64,000 bases of DNA from Hibiscus mutabilis (lineage: Eukaryota > Streptophyta > Magnoliopsida > Malvales > Malvaceae): contig CM033732.1 of NCBI GenBank assembly GCA_019671005.1, positions 14,977,932-15,041,931 of the forward strand, in the 5' to 3' direction. This document shows, piece by piece, positions 12,245 to 25,784 of the stretch. Positions within the stretch are counted from its first letter, which is position 1; each line of letters opens with the position of its first letter. The notes below the pieces were generated by a model. The model was given only the letters and a program-made list of their open reading frames with translations. It was not told where the DNA came from and ran no database searches. A program made the position numbers and the translations under genes.

Positions 12245-12640
12245 CTTCTTCATGAGGCTGTAAGCCATATAAAAGGATTCACGCTGACACGGCTACCTAT
12301 CGAATCTACCTCTTCTTCGGGAGGCTTCAGACCATATAAGGGGTTCATGTCAACCCGGCTACCAAACGGATTTACCTCATCTTTAGGGGGCTTCAGACCA
12401 TATCGAAGGATTCACGCCAACACAGCTACCAATCAGATCTACCTCATCTTCAGGAGCTTCAGACCATATCGAAAGATTCACGCCAACACAGCCACCAATT
12501 GGATCTACCTCATCTTTAGGGGCTTCAAACTATATCGAAGAATTCACGCCAACACGGCTACTAATCAGATCTACCTCATCTTCAAGGGCTTCAGACCATA
12601 TCGAAGGATTCACACCAACACGACTACCAACGGAAGTCTT
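12245..12640. repeat. 66-bp minisatellite, about six copies
   Basis: The word CTTCA(G/A)AC(C/T)ATAT recurs at 12325, 12391, 12457, 12523 and 12589, an exact 66-bp period, with a diverged copy before 12300. Because 66 is a multiple of three, both strands keep an open frame across several units (22-residue repeats). It lies just inside the 3' LTR of the TR-GAG-like element. Confidence 0.95.
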
Positions 12641-15451
12641 CAATAATTGGATTTATGCCGACATGGCTACCAAAGAAAATCTTCAATAACCGGATGCCTG
12701 AACTTTGAATCGTCCTGGCATAAAAAGATGCTCGCCATTCCCAAATTAATCAGAGATTAAAGGACCGTTAGAAATCTTAATTACGCAAGTCAAAAGGCTC
12801 TTGATTTTTTTAGTTTTACTTCTCCTCTCGTGAAGCTGTAGATCCAACCCTTTATCAATCACCGTATACCTTATTTGAATAGACAAAATGCCATGATGGT
12901 ATGAGTTATCATGCTCATAGGGTTGTCTAACTATAAATGATGCATGAATATATTTATTTTTTTAGAATTGTTGGGGATAAATCCTTTCTTTTTGGTCAAT
13001 CACCCCTAGCTTCCATGGATCATTTGTCCTTTGCAGAATCTTCTGTCTCATCTTGAAGGAGATTGCTGACTTGCATTGGTCGAAACACAATCTGTCACTT
13101 CCTGAAGTTCAACTCTGGATCATTACCCCCACTTCACTTGGGCTTAAATGTTGTCTTTTCAATGACCCTTTATGATGAATCTCCTTCATTCTCAACACTG
13201 GGGTGAGCACCATGCCGCCCAAGTTTTTAAGCTTTCCGTACTGTGTTAAGGTTTAATTCTTAACTTCCTGAACCAAACAAAGCATTTCATCTGTCTTTAC
13301 TGAATCTTCATCTTTCGTCTCATTCTGAAAGGTAATTATTGCTTTACACTAGTCATACAGAATTTATCGTTTTCTTTATTCTGACATTGCCCTCACTCCA
13401 TTTGGGCTCAACTAACACCTATTCTATGACTCTTCACGATGACCTTTCTTCTATCTTAACGTTAGGGTGAACATCGTGCCCCTAGGTTCCCAAACTTTCC
13501 TTATTTTCAATAAGGTCCCAAGTTTTCAATATTTTGAGCCGTAGGATATCTTATGGCAGAAATTTACCACAAATCTCTGAATTGTCTAGCATATGAAATC
13601 ATGATATTGTTCTCAATACAATTTCTGGCAAATTATTCTTTCATGCTAGGTTGACCATGTAGACCTAAACTTTATCCCTGAAGCCATACAGAGACACATT
13701 CTTCTGCTTCTAGATCTTTGCCCTTGGGTTTGACTATTATTTAGTCTTGACCCATCGGTACGATCTTCATTATATCTCAACGTTTTGCTGAAAACATACC
13801 CCCAAACTCTAAACTTTCATTCCTTCAATAAGACTCAATCATCATTTTGCATATCCAATCAAGTTGAGTCCTTAAACTGTACAGCACACTGAGTCTTGCT
13901 ATTATTCTCTTCAGGATCACTAACGGGTTTTGCATTAGGTTGACCATATAAATCCTTGACCTATAGCTCTATCCCAAACACCATGTAGAAGAACAATTTT
14001 CTTCTTTCTGGATTTTGGTAATAACTTATCTCGCCTTCGGGCTTGGTTGTTATTTTTTCTCTGATCCATCGGGATGGTTTTTCTTCTATCTAAATGGTAA
14101 GTCAAAAACATGCCCTCTAAGTCTCAAAATATCATTTTTCCATTAGATTCAATCTTCATTCTTCTGAATCAATCAAGGCATTACGACGGACATTCACTTT
14201 GAGTCTTTGAACCATATAGCATACGAAGCTTTGCTACTGTTTTCTTTGGAATCACTGACAGGTTCTGCATTAGGTCGATCATATACATCCTTGACTACGC
14301 ATTCTAAACTCTATTCTTACAACAATACAAAGAAACCTTATTTTTTCTATTTTCTCTATTTTTTCTTTTTCTATTATTTTCTCTCTTTTTTTCTTTTTCT
14401 TTTCTTTCTTTTCATCTATATGTCAGTTTGCTGACTATCACTTCAACAAAAGATGTGGTTAATATAAAAAATCAAAATCAATAAAAAAGAATAGAATGCC
14501 CCGGATATCAAATGCAATAGCGTCTTAGATTTAATCTTTCGGTGATCAACAACTTGCCCTTGAATGTTGTGTCGATATTTGAAGTAGGGATATCCCTCCC
14601 AGATTGCTTGGTTCATCCTCATGATTAAGGTATTCTTGATATGTTCTAAAACTACACCTTCTAGTTCTCATTGCTTTTCTCCAAAGTATGTTTATGGTTT
14701 TCGAATTTGCTTAACACATGAAGTGCGAAAAATATCAACCTGAAAATTTTAGTACAAGTGTATTCTTCCAAATGCAATTAATATTGTGTCAATGCCTTCA
14801 AAAAGTCATCTCTAACGCTAGGGTATTTAACATGTGGAGTATATCTCCTTATTAGATTTGTTCACCCCCACAGATCCATCAAGATGCTCCGAGACTTATT
14901 CGATTGTTCATTAATTTTAGAGATTTATCTTTGATGCTAGGGTATTGAACGGGTGGAATCTAGTTCCTTATTAGATTTTTTCTTCCCCACAGCTCCATTA
15001 ATTGTTCATTTCTTGATAGATTTTTTTAGGAATTTTCCCGTTTAAACAACTCTATCGGGCTTTTCTAGGAGATTTTCTTATCATCAAACATTATCGAAGG
15101 AGTAGTAATCTCACGTCTTGCGCTTTACCGACCAGAACGGGCTGAGCAGTAAATCATACTTCATCGTGATCACAATATTCGATTGATCTTTCATTAGAAT
15201 CACTGCCACATCATGCACGTGATATCCGAGGATCCATAAGGGTAAGAAAGAATAAATATATATATTTTTGCTCAAAAGATGCATCATTTCATTGGAATGA
15301 AAAAAGCAAACATAACATATGCCCTTACAAAAGATATTTGCTACTTTCGGGCAAAGAGTAGCAAATTTGATTACACACACATAAAAAATGACACCAATAA
15401 AAACATGGATATGATGCATTAAAAATCCTCAAACATTGCAACACTGGTCAA
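12641..15451. other. Non-coding internal spacer of the TR-GAG-like element
   Basis: Where pol would lie in an autonomous element I find no RT, integrase or RNase H motif on either strand. The sequence has diffusely repeated phrases (CTTCACTTGGGCT- and GACTCTTCA-like) and a T/C-rich tract at about 14338-14420. Confidence 0.6.
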
Positions 15452-15618
15452 TCACCCTAAATCTTCAATCTTTCCCGAAAACTCGACCCCTTTGTTGATC
15501 TTAGGCCCCTCATTCTCAAAAGAAAGTATTCCTTTCCTAAAAAGTTCATAGATCTTGCTTTTCAAAAACACGCACTCTTCCGTTGTATGGCTAAGATCAC
15601 CTTGATGATATCCACATA
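15452..15618 (-). pseudogene. C-terminal end of the gag-like protein
   Basis: The - strand reads CGYHQGDLSHTTEECVFLKS, then KIYELFRKGILSFENEGPKI, ending in KIEDLG and a stop (TGA, + strand TCA at 15452-15454). It carries the C-x2-H...H-x4-C zinc-knuckle-like motif and continues the gag region that is cut at 17517. Confidence 0.75.
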
Positions 15619-17516
15619 TGGCCAGCAATCATATTCAGTGAAAACAAAAAATATTAAATTCATAATTTAATCCATATATTAAATTAAACGTCTAATTATA
15701 AGGGTGACGATCCCTCAGACTATAGATTAAACCGACATCGAATAAGCCCGACTTCCATGTTAATTTACGGTTCGAACTCTGTTCATCACCTTTATGCATG
15801 ATGCAAACAGTTAAGGATGATGTGATGACTTGTTCAAATTTTATCTCAAATTAAATTACCTTTAGACGTTAAGAATCAATTCGAACATTTGGTCAACATC
15901 CATTGAGCCAGGACTATTACGACATAAATATTGGAATTAATAAATACCTCCATTTTATAATTTAAGTTAATTAAAAACATATCCAATTAAAATAAAAGTC
16001 ATATGAATGACAATTAAAATGTATGACATAGAAAGGCATAAAATAAGACCTAGGCCCACTAAAGTCCTAACCTAAAAAATGCCCAAATTATGAAAATTCG
16101 GTTAGTGATCTAATTATTAACTAGGTTAGTATAATATTACCCCTAAATTAATTAAATTCTAAAAACTAGAAAGCCCTAATATTTTATGGATTACCTTGAA
16201 TCATAATAATTAATTTGATTAATTTTAAACTAGTATCTCAATAAGCCAAGAAAACTATCTAAAATGAATCGAATTAATAAATTATGATTTAAATTAGGTG
16301 ATCTAAGTCAAATATTGATTTTACCCCTAAAAATATTTAAGAGGTGTTCAATTAATTTAATAAATTTAACATTTATCCCAATAAGTCAATGATAAATTTA
16401 AATTAATTAAATTAATCCAAACCTTAATTCTAACTACGGCTCTAAAAACTAATCCTAAATTTAATTTAATTAACTTAAAAATTATGCCCCAATAAGCCGA
16501 GCACATAATTTCGATTAATTAAATTAAATTAAACCGTAAACTAACCAAGGCCTCAACCAACCTAAAAACCTAAACTAAATTCATTTTAATTAATTTAAAC
16601 ACATACCCCAATAAGCCAAGGGCATGTTTTAAATTAATTAAAACAAATTATAAAAAGATAAACCATCCTAAAACACATACAAGCAAATAATAAGTTAAAC
16701 CACATCAACAAAAAATAAAACACATGATACAAACAAATAAATTAAACAAGAACACATATAAAAAAACTTAAATAAATAAGGAAGATTATCAATAAATCTC
16801 ATCAATATTTCCATTAAATCATAAGAATGATTACACATAAGTAAACAAGGAAAGAAAATACTGAAACCCAAATATATGCTCGATCAATCAATCCACGAAT
16901 CGTTGTAGTTGGGGTTAAAACTTGATTTAAGGGTTGGTGATTCGAATGGTAGTAAAAGGTTTTGGTTAGGGGCAAATTATGGTGGATAAGGAAATCAAAT
17001 GGTGGGGTATTGGATAAGAATATTGGAATGAAAAAAATAAAGAAAATGGGTGAAGGGAAGTTGCTGAGAGGGGTTAATGGTGGTTTTGGGGGCTACTGTA
17101 GTGTAGGGCTAGGTAGGGAGAGAAAAAATGAGCAAAAGCAGTGAAGTGGAATCAAAATCGGGTGGATTTTTGGGAAAAAAATAAATCTCTTGTTTGCTTT
17201 AGGTAGGTAGTATATATATTATTATTATATTTTTTATCCCATAAAATAGAACCAATGAGGTTCAAGACCTTACTCACTAAGTAGTTGTTCATCCAATAGG
17301 ATTCAAACATTCATCCAACCAATGGGAGTAAAGCCTTAATGAGGAAGGAGTTGGGATTTTTATTTCTTTTTCGTATTTTTACTATATAAAATCATATAGA
17401 ATAGGCCATGTAATTTTGGGCTTAGAGTATAAGGTTTTGGGTATTAAAATGGTGATGTGGGTTGATCTTATTTCGAGCATTTTTAATTTAAACCCGTACA
17501 AAATTTAGTGTCTACA
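15619..17516 (-). mobile_element. Solo-LTR-like insertion within gag
   Basis: On the - strand it starts TGTAGACACTAAATTTTG, a start often seen in plant gypsy LTRs, and ends ...GCTGGCCA. It is 1.9 kb, AT-rich, with no coding sequence; TTAATTAA-like words and CCAATAAGCC recur at 16200-16620. It is flanked by a ~55-bp direct duplication of gag sequence (15564-15618 and 17517-17572), far longer than a normal target duplication. Confidence 0.65.
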
Positions 17517-20500
17517 CAAAAACACACACTCTTCCGTTGTATGGCTAAGATCACCTTGATGATATTCGCATAGAACCTTCGTACCAAATACATCAGGATT
17601 GAAATAAGCATATCGCTTCATTGGATGCGGCCTCAAGAGTTTGTTCTGAACTAACATGGGTAGCAGCTCAGAGTTTGACATCGGGAATAATATCTTCATC
17701 CTCTTGTTACTCCCTTTCGCATCTTTGTTATGCATTTTAGCCTTACTTGCCCCATTTTCCTTAAACGAAATTCCCTTTCCTTGAGAACGTCATTATTCTC
17801 AAGCATTGTCTCTTTCGTGGACTCTTTTGAAACTGCTCCTAACTTCTCAAGCGGGTTCAAAAAACACCTTCTAGGGAATTGTTGGGATCATGATAATTGC
17901 TGACATTTTTAGATTTTGAAGATGTTGGCAATTTTGCTTTATCCACATCTTCTATAATGGTGACTTGATCTTTCCCCAATTTCATAGTGTTGGCCACAAT
18001 TGGGAAATTAATCTTCAGACCTGGACCCGCTGTCCCAAGCTCTATCACTCCAAAATCTAGAAGATGTTGAACTTTACGCTTAAAACTCACACACCTTTCG
18101 AGAGAATTCCCTTAAATTCCACCACGGTAATCGTAATGATCTTCATTTTTGAACCATCTCGAATATGGAGATGGCTGAGCTTTAACAAAGCATGGTGCAA
18201 TCAGTCGAACGTCTAGTAACTTTGAGAACAACTCCCGGTAGGTAAAAGAAATATGACTAAATTGAAAGGCCTGTACTTTCTTGTTTTTCTCTTGAGAACT
18301 GAAAGTTAGGTTTGCCGACAACTGGAGAGATCCCTGTGGTTCTACCTCATCTTTCCTTCCATTCATTGGTGAAGACAAATCTTTTAAGAGAGTCTTCGGT
18401 CTCACCCATCACTAGTTTGGCAGGACAGTCAGAGGCGACACAAACTACCTCACACGGGTTGGTGATAGCTTGGTTTTCATCAGATAAGGTCTTTTCCACT
18501 GCAAAGCCATAATCCTGACTTTCACTTGTTTCGTCATTCATAAGAGAGTCTTCGGTCGACCTTGCCATTCACAATGGTTTGAATTCTCGACTTAAAGGAG
18601 AATTAACTTCTGACATATCCATCTTTGAACTCGTTGCATCTACCTCTTCAAGAGCACCCACGTCCTGACCCCCGTGGGTTGGAGGTGGATTAATTTCCAC
18701 ACTATGTCCTTCACACTTCAAGACTCTGACTTTTAACATACTTTGCACCACTTTCTCGAATACCAGGCATTTCTTTATTGTGTGTCCCACTACTCTAGTG
18801 TGGTACTCACAATATGCATTAACATCATACCATGAGGGATAAGGTGACTGAAAAGGAGCAACATGACATGGTCAAACCAAATCGATCTTGCATAGTTGCG
18901 AGCACAACTCCATGTACAAAATTGGTAAATGGGGTGAAGGATTTCTTCTTTAACTGCTCTCCAGGACCCTTAGTCTCATTCCTACTATAGCCCTGCACAT
19001 TCGGGGACATGGCCTGGGGTAAGGAGACTGTCGGCTCCTTAGGGGCTTCGTAGGTGTCTGTGTTATTAACTTTCTGGTTCATTTTCTTAAATTTCCTCTG
19101 AGTTGGTTCTTGGTCCTTTGGCGTAGACAAGATTTTCAAGAGAAAATCTTCATTCTTATCTAACGCCAATTTGATAGGACATTCGAAAGTAGTATGGACT
19201 ATCTCATACTAGTTGACGATGGCTTGATCTTTATCAGACAAAGTCTCTTCCGCTATGAAGTTGCAATCCCAATACTCACTTGTTTTTTCGTCTCTCTTTG
19301 ATCGAACGAGCCTTCAGGCAAGCCCTTTTCTTTGGCCACGATACTCACTAATTCATCGATTTGCCCCCTAGTTTTTTCTTGGAACTTTTTCACATGTGTT
19401 ATTCTCTCTCTTTGATTCCAAACTAGATGTTCTTGTAGCTGTTCGAGCTTATCAACCCTGGCCACTAGGTCATTCATACTTATGAAGTTGTACTAGCTAG
19501 AAGTCCTTCCTTTATTCTCTCTATTCTCTGAGATGAATGCCCCTCTCAAATTGGCTTCTATTTTATCAAACATTTTTTCCGTTTTCCTTCTTTGATGTCA
19601 GGAAAATGTGAATGTGGAGTCTTTAATTACTGTCACGAAATCCCACATAATTAATCTTATTGTTTAATTATTTAATGCATGATATATGCTTTATGCGATG
19701 CATAAAACAAATAAAATGTAAGGATGTATGCAAGTAAAGGCATTGATTCCATTAGTGATCACCCTCGAACAACTTTTAGTGAAGATTGAAATGTTGTCAT
19801 TATGAAGAAAGGTAAACTCCTACAGATATGCCCAAGCCCTAACTCCTAGCTCTTCGATAGCTTCGAAGAACTGAATGAACTTGGGTGCATCCTCCATGTC
19901 CGGAGCTATAAAAAAGAATGGATTCAGCTTCGTTGGTGACTTCGTGCACTTGCACCATTAGGTTAGTGTCATACTGATCTCGATCTTCAATTATGTGAGT
20001 AACGTCGCGAAGGTGCCTCAACCAATAATTGTTTCCTCTCTCGGCGGCTTCTTCAAGAACCACAATTCCTCTGAGGTAATCTTAGACTATGGCCTTTAAT
20101 GTCTCAATCTGAGCTTGGAGTGTTTCATTTCTCTTGCAGGGTAACTTGACACAAGAAAGCCATTTTGAGCGCAGTATTCATGAAAGGACTGATCTAGCTC
20201 CCAATCTTTTCTTCTAGTTAAGCGTTCCGGGCTTGGCTTTGACTCAAGCTCTCGAGGATAGAGTTATACAGTCATTGCATCTCGAATAGTCAGTTTTTGC
20301 TTTCTTGGAACTTTCTCTTCCATGGGGTAGCATCCATTGCTTGCTTGCCTTTCTCAATTTCTTGTTTAGCCTTTGCTCTCTCGTTGAATAGCAATTCTAG
20401 CAATTTTTCTTTCATTCTCAATAGTTTGCTTACACTTCTCTACCTCTTTCTCGAGTGCTTTCTTACCTTTCTTTCTCTCATATTCAACTGAACGTATCCT

Positions 20501-21960
20501 TTCATTCTTTCTTTTTCCACCGCTAAGAGCTTCTTCTGGTCGACATTTCCCACTAGAGCTGTAGCTGAGTGTCACTTTGGTAAAGATCATTTTTTCTTTC
20601 TAGATCCGTTTTGAGCTTCATTAACTGTTTAATTGTCCCGTCTCGCTCATCCACATCTAAACTGACCCGATAAAGCCCGCTTGTGTTCTCATTTTGCAAA
20701 GTGTCCATCTTCTTCTTAACCTCTTCTAGCTCACTTTTTAGGATGTCGGCCTCGGAAGGAACCATTCTCAAATGTTCTTCAAGTGATATAGTCGGCCCTT
20801 GATCTAGTTTCAGAGTCTTGTCATTAATTTTTTTGTGCATCCAAAAGGCATATTCTGGGGTAAACATACACTTACTGTCTTCTTCCACCTTTATGTGATA
20901 GCAATGATCCCAAGCCCTAAAAACATTTTGAACCTTTGCCTTATATTCATTCTTGAACGAAAACTCGGAGGTGCTTAAGCCAGTGGTGAGAGGCACATAC
21001 TATCGTGACCCAAATTGCCTCGATACCAACAAAGGAGCGCAAGCGATCCCACCGTACAATCCTATCATCATTAGCCAATCATAGTCTCAACAACTATACA
21101 AGAAATGAAGGAAACTACCGAGCCAAGGCACCCTCCACACAATGTCCTCGTCTTGAATATTTTTGAAGATGACCGTCCATTTCTGTTTGTCTGGCTATTC
21201 CCACCATTCTTTTGTAGGTACTCTCGCAGATGGGAAAAATTCCCTGAGAATATCCTGGGTAGAACCCTTGTTGGTGTCTTCCAAATGTGACTTAGAATCC
21301 ATACTTGAAGTAACGATGCACATCCTCTAAAGCTCTCTTCTTCATGCTTCCGGCTCGCATTCAAGGAAATAAAAGTTTCAGTAGTATTTTTGATACCGGA
21401 TTAGCCTTCTTCTTCAATCGCTCGAATAAGTCCAAGATGGCTACATCAATGTTACCCAAAACTCTAGGGAAAATTATCAGACCGTATATCCTCAAAGTGA
21501 ATAAATCTATCTTCACACCCTCATCTGGGTATGCCAGTATGATATCTCGAATGCACTCCCATAAAAAAAGCGGTACTATCACCTCGAATCTGAATCAAAC
21601 CTTTAACCCAATCTTCACTCATCCCGGCTAAGGTTTTGATCTTCAAAGGGTAATCTTGGGTCCTAGACGATTTTGTATAAATCCATTCTTCATGAATGTT
21701 CTTCTGATTGAGCAAAGCTGTATATTCTTCGATTGTGGGTATCAAATTCTTCATGTTGAAAGTAAAAGAACAGAAAGCGGGATTCCAAAACTAAAAGATG
21801 GCTCGAAGCATAGGCTGAATGATTCGAACATACATCAAATGTGCTATGTCGCCATAATCTTCCCAGAACAAATTTTGCAATCGTCGGTCCCATCCTTCCC
21901 AAATCTGTTTCAAATCCCATAGGTCATTTTACTATAGACTGACATATGTATACCCCACCA
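17517..21960 (-). pseudogene. Gag-like polyprotein with DUF7745-type N-terminal domain, decayed
   Basis: Read from about 21960 downward. The N-terminal part has WEGWDRRLQNLF, DYGDIAH, then LIPTIEEYTALLNQ (21750), LAGMSEDWVKGLIQI, and IYGLIIFPRVLGNIDVAILDLF (about 21430-21500). These match the conserved order of a gag-associated domain I know as DUF7745 from plant retroelements. The middle (20366-20996) is a charged coiled-coil-like stretch. The C-terminal part (17505-19477) holds LVARVDKLEQLQEHL, MGHTIKKCLVFEKVVQSML and the knuckle CEYHQGDLSHTTEEC at its cut end. Several frameshifts break it. It is the only protein region of its element. Confidence 0.75.
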
Positions 21961-22726
21961 CAATGCGCTCACTCGGTAAACTTTCACCTTGGGCTCTTTG
22001 GTTGACTTCGGACCAATGTCGAACATTTAAGTTAATTTCCTCCTTCTTGAGGTACCTTTTATCTATGATGAAAGATTTTGACTTGGAAAACCACTCGAAT
22101 CAACACCTTCATGTCATGTAATGTATATGCAAAGTACATACAAAACAAAATAAAATGCAAAAAGTAACATGTCAGTACGGGATAAGATCAATAAGTATGG
22201 GGAATTAAATAAAGTATCAAGCAAAACAACTCTATTTACATACTTTTTAAAGAACCTAGGTTTAATAGCATAGCTCTAAAGGGGTGGGATTTTTATGTTC
22301 TCTACATGCAGTTTCGGTTCTAAACGGTACCCGAACTATCCTCGCTATCCCCTTCTAAAGGGTAGCAAGGCCCCCGGTCATCACCCATTATAGGCTCCTC
22401 TCAACCGAGTTCAATTCAGGGGACCCTTCGTTATGTCCATACGGGGAAAAATATTCCCACGAAAACATAGGGTAGTCGAGCCCCGAAGGTACTTACTAGG
22501 CCCAATACGGAGGAACAATATCAACACGAAAGCACTAGCGTTTTCCCCACTTAAAAGGGCGGGCTTAAATGTCAGGTTTTAAATGCGTTAAAATAAGCTC
22601 GCATTTATAAACAAATATTAATTTAATCGTCACTTTAATTCACAACTTTCGATATCAATAAAGCTGTAATTACATTTTATTTTTCTTGAAAAATGGCCTG
22701 ACTCACTTTAGGTTTAAAAATCAAAA
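21961..22726. other. 5' leader of the TR-GAG-like element
   Basis: Untranslated internal sequence between the 5' LTR and gag. I see no feature beyond the primer-site region at its end. Confidence 0.5.
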
Positions 22727-22738
22727 CCAGTCGCCAGC
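22727..22738 (-). other. Primer binding site region of the TR-GAG-like element
   Basis: On the - strand GCTGGCGACTGG directly follows the LTR end; TGGCGACT-type primer sites are common in plant gypsy elements. The tRNA is not certain. Confidence 0.5.
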
Positions 22739-25495
22739 TATAACAACCTTTTTTCTTTGAAATTCAACTCTTAAAGTTTCGAATGAGATCGCTAAAAGGA
22801 GTAGATGGTTTCCTTTTATTATTTTTGGTTTGGAAAATATTTTTGAAAATAGAGAGCTTCTCTAAAAATTCGTGTTTTTGAAAAAACCAATAAAACTCGG
22901 AGTCGCCACCAGCCACTGAGGTAGGTCGGACACCATAAAACCAGAGATTCGATCAAAAACAGGGTTCTGGAGTCAGTTACCGATGATGGAGTTTTGGCAC
23001 CCCACACTGCCCCAAAATTGGTACCGTAAAAAGAAAATAAATAATTAATGCTTTGTTAATATTAAACTTTCCAAATTAAAGTGACAATTAAATTAAAATC
23101 CGATTATACGTGCAAGTAAATTTTAAGAGCCTCGTTATTCGAAAGTAAACAACAAAACCACCATCACTATGTTTGATACTGGCCGCGTTTACTCCCGAAT
23201 AACAAGGCACCACATTAGTAAAATTAAATACCCGAATGCAAATCTACATGGCATGGCATAGGAACAATAGCATAATGAAAATAAAAGAAAAAAAACTGAA
23301 TATCATACATCAACAATGTCATGATTATTATATTATATTAAGGTTATATATATATATTTAAAATATTTAAACAATATAATATATATAAAAAAATAATATA
23401 TACACATATAAAAAACATATATTATGTTATCATATGCTACATAACATTCATATAATGTATATATCATATATTACATACTATATATATAAAAAGGTATTAC
23501 ATACTATATACTATACGAAAAAATATTTACATAAAATATATGTCAACCACAATATGTACACATCAAAATAACATAACCATAAATATTAAACACGAATAGA
23601 ATATATATATGAAAATTTAAATATGCATGAAAGGGGTAAAAAGGGATTGAAATATAAAGGGAATGAAATGTGAAGCAGAAATTAAACATGCAATGTAGGG
23701 GACTAAAAAAAGAAAACAAAACAAAAAAAGGGGAAACTTGACACTGGGTTTCGGACCAAATTAAAAACAAGATGGAATTTTGGGGACCAAACAGGGTATT
23801 AAATCACTTAAAAACAGATTAAATCCGAAATAGGGACTGAAATGAAAACTAATGAAAGACTTAGGGACTGCGGCGGTGGTTTTGAAAGACGGAAGGATCA
23901 AAGAAGATAAACTCCAAAATGCAGAGGGACCATATGGCAAAAAACCCAATTTTGAAAGTTCCAATCGGACATGAAGCGGGACGAAATTGAAATTTTTTGA
24001 AAATGTTTGAGGACCGGAACGGTTATTTTGAAAAACGAAAGGGTATGCCTTGTTAATGCAATGGGAAGGAGGGTTTTAAAGTAATCCTCCTTCCTCGGTT
24101 CACTTTTTACGGCTCAAAAGGTAACCCTCTTTCCTCGATTCACCTTTGACGGCTCAAAAGGTAACCCTCTTTCCTCAGTTCACCTTTGACGGCTCGAAAG
24201 CCATAGGATTGTCACTGGAGAAGGAACGTGCCGAAGACTGACAACCGAAAGTAAAAAAACTTCCCATTTTTGCCTTTCATTTTATTAGACATGCATGCCA
24301 AAGAAACTAAAAAAATATACCTGTTAAAATTTATCGTTTTTTTTATATTCTCTCTGTTTTGAATTTTTCGTAGGGTTTACAATGAGATTGGGCTCTCTTT
24401 TATATCCAGAAATACATAGATTAAAAATGAAAAAGGCTTGATCTGAAATCCCCTCTGAAATTATTTGTTTGTATGTAAACCCGTCCCTGAGCTTGTCTCT
24501 GAATTTGCCATTTTTGCCTTCTGACGATTTATAATTTTGCTTTGTAGATTGTTGTTGTGCCCGAACGGGAAATGAGGATAGCTGGAGAGAGGTTGTCCTC
24601 TGAAACGCCTGACGTGTGGGTGCATGCTATAAGTAGAACGGTCAGGGCGTGGTCGTTGCATACGCGCGTGGGTGGATCGAATGGTCGTACGTGGATCGGC
24701 ATGCGCCTGGAAGATGATCAGAATCATCTGATCTATCCTCGATCTAACGGATGCTGTGATGCGGCGCGAGAAGACAAGGGTTTCCTCCTTAGGGTTTCTT
24801 TCCACTGAGTGATCTGGACCGTCAGATTGTAATTTAGGGCTTATTTTATTTTGGGCCCAAACAAGCTAATATGTGTAATAATTTTTTATTTAAGCATGTA
24901 AATGGACTTTTAATATTTATTGGGCTTTTATTATTAAATATATTTATATTTTTGTTTTTCAGTTTTTTAATTTAATAGTAATAAATAATATTAATAATAG
25001 AACATAATAACAGTAATAATAGTAATAACTACACTAGAAAATAATAAAAACTAGTAATAAAATAGAATACTAATAATGTATATAATACTAACAAAAACAA
25101 CGAATAATAATAATTTTATAATTTTATGCTGTGTTTTTTTCTTTCAAATTATAACATATAATAGTAACATATAATAAACCGATAGTAATAAGCATAATAA
25201 TTATAATAACACTAACCATGTATACTAATAATACTTTTTAGTTTTTTAATTATAAATAGCTAGTAGTGAATAAAGAAATAATACTAATAGTATTTTGGGG
25301 TTTAAATGTAATGACATATAACATAGTAATACTAATAACAAATATAGTGTATTAATAATAATAACAATATTTTTTTTGGTTTTTTGCAATAATAGATAAT
25401 AATTATACTAAGTAATATAAAAAGATAATAACCAAAGCCCATTATTCATAAAAATAAAAAACGGATTAATACTCCGTATAAAATTAGTGATTACA
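22739..25495 (-). repeat. 5' LTR of the TR-GAG-like element
   Basis: Partner of 8957-12037. It begins TATAACAACC where the partner has TGTAGCGACC, so all differences there are G to A. It ends ...GATTACA. It lacks about 300 bp present in the partner and instead carries three tandem copies of a ~44-bp unit (GGTAACCCTCTTTCCTC...) at about 24078-24200. Confidence 0.9.
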
Positions 25496-25730
25496 AGATG
25501 TTGACAATTCATCGAACACTTTGTGGACCTTCGACCCTAGTTCATCTTGCTTATCCCCAACTTCTTTAACTTTATTGATTTTCCCACCATTCAACATACC
25601 GGTCTGTGCTGACAACAATTTTAGTTATCTGAGCACTTCTTGGAGCATCTAGTTGTTCAGCTTCATAATTTTTTATTTGATTCCATGGTTTCGAGGAGGC
25701 TCAACTTGGTTCTTTCAACAAAAACACCAA

Positions 25731-25784
25731 TGTTATAAACTTTCCTAAAAATCACTCAAGAAATAGAAGGATTGAAGACAAGAG

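Larger units (their letters stand above)
8957..25495 (-). mobile_element. 16.5-kb TR-GAG-like LTR retrotransposon, nested
   Basis: Two homologous ~3-kb LTRs (8957-12037 and 22739-25495) flank an internal region. Target duplications are GGATG (8952-8956) and AGATG (25496-25500), 4 of 5 matching. The polypurine tract lies at 12038-12053 and the primer-site region at 22727-22738, both as expected for the - strand. The only coding capacity I see is a decayed gag-like region (15452-21960). No protease, RT, RNase H or integrase motif is visible between gag and the 3' LTR. This fits the gag-only non-autonomous class (TR-GAG). It is inserted in the PGM-carrying element. Confidence 0.85.

Noticed and set aside
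12347..12646. Small repeat protein of 22-residue units
   Set aside because: The 66-bp minisatellite explains the open frame; there is no start context or neighbour that supports a gene.
21105..21922. + strand frames of 61-95 residues
   Set aside because: They are antisense shadows of the gag-like region, which reads a recognisable domain on the - strand.
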